DNA from: Nitrospiraceae bacterium
GTDB taxonomy: Bacteria > Nitrospirota > Nitrospiria > Nitrospirales > Nitrospiraceae
Direction of reading: 5' to 3'
Assembly: GCA_919902505.1 (NCBI GenBank)
Contig: CAKKRE010000018.1
Coordinates: forward strand, 1 to 64,000
Length of the DNA: 64,000 bases
Shown piece by piece: positions 58,868 through 64,000 of this stretch. The position numbers were made by a program, and so were the translations under genes. Within the stretch, counting starts at the first letter, position 1. The number at the start of each line of letters is the position of its first letter. The notes under the pieces were generated by a model, which saw only the letters and a list, made by a program, of their open reading frames with translations, ran no database searches and had not been told where the DNA came from.

Positions 58868-61800
58868 ATGGCACGCAGATTCTTTCGCTCCTCCATACAA
58901 GAGCTGGAAGCGTTGTTTAAGGAGGGAAACGACAACGTAGATATTCTTCATGCGTTGCAGGAGGAGCTGAACCATCGGAAAAGCGAGCGGGCAGGAAGAT
59001 TGCGCACGCAGGTCAAAGAGAGACTTGCGATCTTGCAGCCCCGAGCATCTGAGAAGAAGCCTGCCCCAGAAAAATCACCATCACGCCGATCACCTGACGA
59101 TCAATCGGGATCTCGCTCCCGCGAAAAATATCCGTCGCCCCAGTCTCCTCCGGCTTCTCCTGAAAGCCCCTCAAGAGAAAGATCCTCGGGAACTGATAGA
59201 GAACCCCCGCCACCACCCATGACCAATCGACCGGACGATATTCTTTCGGCATGGACCGCAATGGAAGTTCTCTCGCCACAGGTCTATATCCGGCCAGAAG
59301 ACCTAGCTGCTGGTGACAAGAGGCGAGTCACCACGCTAACAGAGTCTTTTCCGTGGGAGCGAGGTGAGAGGTCACGCCCCAACCAACGTCTTTACTATCA
59401 GGTTGTTCTTGGGTCAATAAAGATGGAACCGGCGATAGGTTGTCTCATCGAACGATATAGTGACAGTCGTGAGGAGAGGCCTCGGATACGTGGGAAGGTG
59501 GCTCTCGCTATTGTCGTGGTTGATCGCCAAGGCCGGCTCATTGAGTCGCCAGCAGTTGGGATATCAAGTTTCGGCTGGGGCGTGATGTCTGCGGTGAACG
59601 GCGACTTGGCAGGCCTCGCACGATGGACAGACGTTGAATCACAGTTGGTTGACCGAATCGAGAGGTTGCTTCTCGGAACAACGACGGGAGACGATGGTGG
59701 AGAGGAGCGTCAAACACGGCCACTTACAGGAGCCGCGTTGTTTGCCGCCCACGAGGCGCTTATCCATGAACTGGGATTGCCAAGAGAATGGGTTGAAACG
59801 CCGGAATTCGCAATCCGCTCATATGTCTATTTCAAAGATCCTAATCCACCTGAGCCTCTTTTACTCAATAGCTTCTTTCTCGCAGACCTCGCGCTCGCTC
59901 ACAAGCTGTTCGCGGAGGGCAAAGCGCCTCAGAATCTCCGACGCTATCTCGGCGTCGAGCGTCCACAGAATAGTCGGGATTTGCTACAGGACACTGCCGC
60001 ATTGGCGGAAGCAGTTAGCCCCGGTTTCACCCACCCCTCACGCTGGCCTGGCATAGGCCGTTCCCCGCTGGTATTACTTCAGCAAGCGGCTGTCAATTTG
60101 TCATTCCGAGAAACGAAGGCTGGTGGGTTGCTGGGTATCAATGGCCCGCCTGGAACTGGAAAGACGACATTGCTTCGAGATCTAGTCGCCGGAGTAGTTA
60201 CCGAAAGAGCGGAGGCAATGGCGAAGTTCGACGACCCAGAGACTGCGTTCGAGCATTCTGGGGAAAAGCTCAAGGCTGGTGCGAGCTGGATTCACCTCTA
60301 TCGGCTGAATCCAGCGTTGCGTGGGTTCGAGATGGTGGTGGCATCATCAAACAACAAAGCCGTCGAGAACGTGAGCGCAGAGCTTCCGAACCTTAGCGCT
60401 ATTGCAAACGACGCCCAGGAGCTGCGCTACTTCAAGACGCTGTCTGACGCAATGCATCAATCCGAGACCTGGGGAGCCATTGCCGCTGTATTAGGCAATA
60501 TGCAGAATCGCAGCCGATTCAAGCAGGTCTTTTGGTGGGACGACGACAACGGACTTAGCAACTACCTGCGGGCTGCAACGGGCTTGGCCAGAGACGTAGA
60601 GATAACCGACCCAGAAACAGGGCATGTCGATCATCGAACACCACGCATTGTCGAAGCGGAACAGCCGCCATCTAGCCGAGAGGAAGCCCTTGAACGGTGG
60701 AGAGGCACACGGAAGCGATTCCTGAAGGCGTTGGACGAAAGCCGCTGCAGGCAAACATGGTTGGAGAGCCTTTACGCCGAGTTGAAACGATTGCCTGCGT
60801 TGGCTCAGGGGGAAGCGAGCACCAAAGCGCAGTGTGATGCTGCAATAGAAACCGTCCAACAGCTCAAAGATGCGGAATCGATGACTCAGCAGGCAGAAGC
60901 CGAAGCGGCGCATCAGCTTGAATATGCCGACCAAGAGCTTCGCGCGCATGGCTTGGCAAAGCCGGGATTCTGGGCGCGATTGTTCAGAACGCGCCTTGCA
61001 TGCGAATGGTCAGACAAGTTGACAGCTCTCCGTGCCAATCATCGCGGAGCGAAGATGCAACACACAAAAACAACTGCGGAACACCGGCGCATCAAAGGCG
61101 AACTCCGACGGGCGCTGCTCGAATGGCAGAACGCTGAAGCTGCCTGGCAAGTGGCTTGTGCGCAGCATCAGCAGGCGAATCAGCGACTCGTTGATGCTCA
61201 GCAGAGGCACGGGGTTATCCTTGCAGATGATGCGTTCTTTTCGCTAGAGCACGGCAAGCGGCACCAAGCAACACCGTGGTTTTCTCCATCTACCCAACGC
61301 CTGCGCGACGAGGTTTTCATTTCCGCGATGGCGATGCACCGTGCTTTTATTGACGCGGCTGCCAAACCCTTGCGTCACAACCTCGGCGCCTTGATGAATG
61401 TGTTCACGACGCAGACGCTGCGAGGTCCCGAGAAACAGGTGTTGCTGCCGGATTTGTGGGCCTCACTTTTCCTTGTGGTGCCGTTGATTTCAACGACATT
61501 TGCTTCTGTCAACCGAATGCTGGGCAAGTTGCCACCTGAAAGTCTCGGCTGGCTGTTTGTGGATGAGGCTGGCCAAGCATTGCCGCAAGCTGCAGTGGGC
61601 GCACTCTTGCGAACTCGCCGAGCCGTTATCGTTGGCGACCCTGTGCAAATTGAGCCAGTGGTTGTGCTTCCTGATACGTTGACGCATGCCATCTGTCGCC
61701 GCTTTGGCGTTGATCCTAACCACTATGCGGCTCCATCAGCTTCGGCCCAGACGCTCGCTGACTCTGCGTCCTCCTACACCAGTGAATTCCAAACCCATGT

Positions 61801-62401
61801 CGGCAGTCGGAGTGTTGGTGTGCCGCTCTTGGTGCATCGGCGATGCTCGGAGCCGATGTTTAGTATCTCCAACACGATAGCTTATTCCGGGCTGATGGTG
61901 TCCGCAAAATTGTCCAAACCATCTGCCATTCGAGATGTGCTTGGTCCTTCTGCATGGATTCACGTTGAAGGCAGTGTCGAAGATAAATGGTGCCGAGAGG
62001 AAGGCGATGAGGTGGTGCGCATGCTTCGTCAATTAAAGCAAGCGGGTGCAAAGCCAGACCTTTATATAATCACACCATTCGTCATGGTCGCAGACCGATT
62101 GCGTCAAACGATACGTGAGAGTGACGTGTTCAGAGGATGGGGCAGTGAGGATGAGTGGCGCTGGATCAACGAGCGAGTTGGTACCGTACATACAGCACAG
62201 GGACGTGAAGCGGAAGCGGTCATACTTGTATTGGGTGCGCCTCACCCAGGTCAAACGGGTGCTCGCAGTTGGGCTGGCAGCCGACCGAATCTGCTAAACG
62301 TAGCTGTTACTCGCGCGAAGGAGGCCGTGTACGTCATTGGCAACCGGCAGCTTTGGCGTGAGGCCGGGTTATTCCGAGAACTCGACAGGAAGCTTCCATA
62401 A
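58868..62401 (+). CDS. large lone SF1 (DNA2/NAM7-like) helicase
   Basis: 1177-aa protein. Residues 1-60 form a short helical module, then a Ser/Pro/Lys/Arg-rich linker (to about 115) and an N-terminal region of unknown fold. The superfamily-1B helicase core has Walker A GPPGTGKTT (about 425), a coiled-coil Gln/Glu/Ala-rich insertion (about 630-790), motif II FVDEAGQALPQ (about 897), VGDPVQIEP, VHTAQGREAEAV (about 1105) and NVAVTRAKE (about 1145). All nucleotide-binding motifs are present. Base composition and codon use look less GC-rich than the neighbours, and it is inserted between ubiE and uvrA, so horizontal acquisition is likely. A single-gene defence role is possible but unproven. Confidence 0.85.
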   Translation: MARRFFRSSIQELEALFKEGNDNVDILHALQEELNHRKSERAGRLRTQVKERLAILQPRASEKKPAPEKSPSRRSPDDQSGSRSREKYPSPQSPPASPESPSRERSSGTDREPPPPPMTNRPDDILSAWTAMEVLSPQVYIRPEDLAAGDKRRVTTLTESFPWERGERSRPNQRLYYQVVLGSIKMEPAIGCLIERYSDSREERPRIRGKVALAIVVVDRQGRLIESPAVGISSFGWGVMSAVNGDLAGLARWTDVESQLVDRIERLLLGTTTGDDGGEERQTRPLTGAALFAAHEALIHELGLPREWVETPEFAIRSYVYFKDPNPPEPLLLNSFFLADLALAHKLFAEGKAPQNLRRYLGVERPQNSRDLLQDTAALAEAVSPGFTHPSRWPGIGRSPLVLLQQAAVNLSFRETKAGGLLGINGPPGTGKTTLLRDLVAGVVTERAEAMAKFDDPETAFEHSGEKLKAGASWIHLYRLNPALRGFEMVVASSNNKAVENVSAELPNLSAIANDAQELRYFKTLSDAMHQSETWGAIAAVLGNMQNRSRFKQVFWWDDDNGLSNYLRAATGLARDVEITDPETGHVDHRTPRIVEAEQPPSSREEALERWRGTRKRFLKALDESRCRQTWLESLYAELKRLPALAQGEASTKAQCDAAIETVQQLKDAESMTQQAEAEAAHQLEYADQELRAHGLAKPGFWARLFRTRLACEWSDKLTALRANHRGAKMQHTKTTAEHRRIKGELRRALLEWQNAEAAWQVACAQHQQANQRLVDAQQRHGVILADDAFFSLEHGKRHQATPWFSPSTQRLRDEVFISAMAMHRAFIDAAAKPLRHNLGALMNVFTTQTLRGPEKQVLLPDLWASLFLVVPLISTTFASVNRMLGKLPPESLGWLFVDEAGQALPQAAVGALLRTRRAVIVGDPVQIEPVVVLPDTLTHAICRRFGVDPNHYAAPSASAQTLADSASSYTSEFQTHVGSRSVGVPLLVHRRCSEPMFSISNTIAYSGLMVSAKLSKPSAIRDVLGPSAWIHVEGSVEDKWCREEGDEVVRMLRQLKQAGAKPDLYIITPFVMVADRLRQTIRESDVFRGWGSEDEWRWINERVGTVHTAQGREAEAVILVLGAPHPGQTGARSWAGSRPNLLNVAVTRAKEAVYVIGNRQLWREAGLFRELDRKLP

Positions 62402-62489
62402 AACAAATTCATTTGATCGCGGAGGGCTCGCTCTGATTCTGACCCCGATCTCCCTGAGTTCTGCGAGTACATTCTAATCAAGCCCCACA

Positions 62490-62498
62490 TGGTATAAT
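62490..62498 (+). promoter_or_regulatory. extended -10 promoter of uvrA
   Basis: TGG-TATAAT with the TATAAT at 62493-62498 and the TG of an extended -10 at 62490-62491; no -35 consensus. The ATG at 62508 is 9 nt downstream with no Shine-Dalgarno sequence. Confidence 0.5.
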
Positions 62499-62507
62499 CC
62501 CGCGTTT

Positions 62508-64000
62508 ATGAGCAATTCCATCATCATCAAAGGGGCGCGTGAGCACAATCTGAAGAATCTCGATGTCGAGATTCCGCGGGACAAGCTGGTCGTCATGACG
62601 GGCCTGAGCGGTTCAGGGAAGTCCTCCCTCGCCTTCGATACCATCTATGCGGAAGGCCAGCGGCGTTATGTCGAGTCCCTGTCCGCCTATGCCCGGCAGT
62701 TTCTCGAACAGATGGGCAAGCCCGACGTGGACTCCATCGAGGGCCTCTCACCTGCCATTTCAATCGAACAGAAGAGCACCAGTCATAATCCCCGTTCCAC
62801 GGTCGGGACGGTCACCGAAATCTACGACTACCTGCGGCTCCTGTATGCCCGTGTCGGCCGCCCATTCTGTTTCCAATGCGGTCAGGAGATCACGGCGCAG
62901 ACTGTCCAGCAGATGGTGGATGCGATCTGCGAGTTGCCTGAGGGGGCGAAGTTCCAAATCCTGTCGCCGATCGTACGTGGGCGGAAGGGTGAGTATCGGA
63001 AAGAATTGCTGGAGATGCGGAAAGCCGGCTACGTGCGGGCCCGGATCAACGGGGAGATCGTCGATCTCGGGGATGACATTACGCTCGACAAACAAAAGAA
63101 TCACAACATCGAGATCGTGGTCGATCGACTGGTCATGAAGCCCGGCGACGCGTTGATGCGGCGGGTCGCGGACTCCGTCGAAACGTCCATGAAGCTGGCC
63201 GGGGGGTTGGTCGGCGTCCTGTCCGAGACGGGCAAGGTGCATCTGTATAGCGAGAAGCTGGCCTGCATCAAGTGCGGGGTGAGTTATCCGGAGATCACGC
63301 CGCGAATCTTCTCGTTCAATAGCCCGCATGGAGCCTGCCCGGCCTGCGACGGTATTGGATATGCCATGACGCCGGGCGCGTCGGAAGAAGAGGACTTTAC
63401 GCTGCTGGAGCGGTGCGAGACCTGCGAGGGAGCTCGGCTCAAGCCGGAAAGTCTGGCGGTGAAGATCGCCAGGAAATCGATTGCCGAAGTCACGATGTTA
63501 TCGGTGCGGGCAGCGGCGGATTTTTTCACGTCCCTCAAGTTCACCGAACGCGAACTCGTCATCGCCCATCGCATCCTGAAGGAGATTCGCGAGCGGCTGG
63601 GGTTCTTGGTGAATGTCGGTTTGGATTATCTGACGCTGGATCGCCCGGCTGCCACGCTCTCAGGTGGTGAAGGTCAACGCATTCGGCTGGCGACCCAAAT
63701 CGGATCTGGTTTGGTGGGCGTGTTGTACATCCTGGACGAACCCTCGATCGGCCTCCATCAGCGGGATAACAGACGCCTGCTGCAAACCCTGCTTCGCCTC
63801 CGCGATCTCGGCAATACGGTGATCGTGGTGGAGCACGATGCGGAGACGATGGAAGCGGCCGACTACATTCTCGACCTGGGTCCGGGCGCCGGCACGCATG
63901 GCGGCCGAATCATTGCCCAGGGCACACCCAAGCAGGTGATGGCGAATCCCGACTCGCTGACCGGGATGTACCTGCGCGGCGAGCAGATGGTCTCGCTCCC
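62508..64000 (+). CDS. uvrA: excinuclease ABC subunit A, N-terminal half (runs off the window)
   Basis: The first 497 codons of UvrA, the damage-recognition ATPase of nucleotide excision repair. The start at ATG 62508 gives [15 protein letters not shown], followed by Walker [15 protein letters not shown] and the [18 protein letters not shown] block. The CFQCG and CIKCG zinc-binding pairs, [11 protein letters not shown] and [14 protein letters not shown] follow. The first ABC signature [16 protein letters not shown] and Walker [13 protein letters not shown] lie near the window end. The second ABC module lies outside. The frame is intact to the last base. Confidence 0.95.
   Translation, partial: MSNSIIIKGAREHNLKNLDVEIPRDKLVVMTGLSGSGKSSLAFDTIYAEGQRRYVESLSAYARQFLEQMGKPDVDSIEGLSPAISIEQKSTSHNPRSTVGTVTEIYDYLRLLYARVGRPFCFQCGQEITAQTVQQMVDAICELPEGAKFQILSPIVRGRKGEYRKELLEMRKAGYVRARINGEIVDLGDDITLDKQKNHNIEIVVDRLVMKPGDALMRRVADSVETSMKLAGGLVGVLSETGKVHLYSEKLACIKCGVSYPEITPRIFSFNSPHGACPACDGIGYAMTPGASEEEDFTLLERCETCEGARLKPESLAVKIARKSIAEVTMLSVRAAADFFTSLKFTERELVIAHRILKEIRERLGFLVNVGLDYLTLDRPAATLSGGEGQRIRLATQIGSGLVGVLYILDEPSIGLHQRDNRRLLQTLLRLRDLGNTVIVVEHDAETMEAADYILDLGPGAGTHGGRIIAQGTPKQVMANPDSLTGMYLRGEQMVSL

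Noticed and set aside
1-64000. tRNA, rRNA, CRISPR array, prophage or transposase genes
   Set aside because: None seen on reading the gaps and frames; the palindromic elements carry no transposase.

Overview
No database search was possible; every family call below comes from motifs read in the sequence plus recalled family knowledge. The window is a GC-rich, densely coded bacterial chromosome segment. It encodes TonB-dependent receptors, LolA, an OmpP1/FadL porin and two-partner secretion, so the organism has an outer membrane. Together with large PAS/GAF histidine kinases, a menaquinone-type UbiE/MenG, nickel-pincer genes larB and larC, and PCP_red-domain proteins, this best fits Nitrospira (Nitrospirota). 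The genus call is an inference.

Layout. 1-18.6 kb is mostly core housekeeping: MarR/MBL pair, HEAT protein, metallophosphoesterase, truD, a split arginine dihydrolase / ornithine cyclodeaminase pair, gpsA-larB, larC, a CaCA antiporter, pdxA, rsmA, ftsK-lolA and a 2OG-Fe(II) oxygenase. 18.7-28.2 kb is a signalling block: a REC-PAS-GAF-PAS hybrid kinase, a membrane HAMP-GAF kinase overlapping a periplasmic binding protein, and a REC protein with seven PAS domains and no kinase. 28.2-33.2 kb holds two TonB receptors around a hicBA toxin-antitoxin pair. 33.3-45.5 kb is an accessory region: small membrane and ribbon-helix-helix proteins, two DUF928 proteins, an exported TPR-CHAT protease-like protein, and a TpsB/TpsA secretion pair, interrupted by palindromic repeats. 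45.5-58.7 kb has an OmpP1 porin with a coupled hybrid kinase, a di-heme cytochrome, a CopD-like membrane protein, a radical-SAM/PCP_red protein coupled to a universal-stress/rubredoxin/PCP_red fusion, a B12-radical-SAM protein and ubiE/menG. The window ends with a large lone SF1 helicase and the first half of uvrA.

Main discovery candidate: an apparent sigma-54 regulon. The palindrome GTATC-N6-GATAC recurs in gaps near 21.6, 33.8, 34.55, 45.0 and 51.85 kb, in three places as tandem pairs 21-22 bp apart. On the minus strand, four of these sites lie about 145-182 bp upstream of a predicted start at a GG-N10-GC (-24/-12) promoter. The downstream genes are the hybrid kinase, a 39-aa and a 58-aa single-TM protein, and the di-heme cytochrome. 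The fifth site has only a degenerate -24/-12 element. No sigma-54 activator is in the window.

A second theme is sigma-70 promoters whose -10 box sits 6-10 nt before an ATG with no Shine-Dalgarno sequence (marR, HEAT gene, gpsA leader, ftsK, ubiE, uvrA), which predicts leaderless mRNAs. A third is the TPS-CHAT-DUF928 cluster, which resembles clusters recalled from cyanobacteria.
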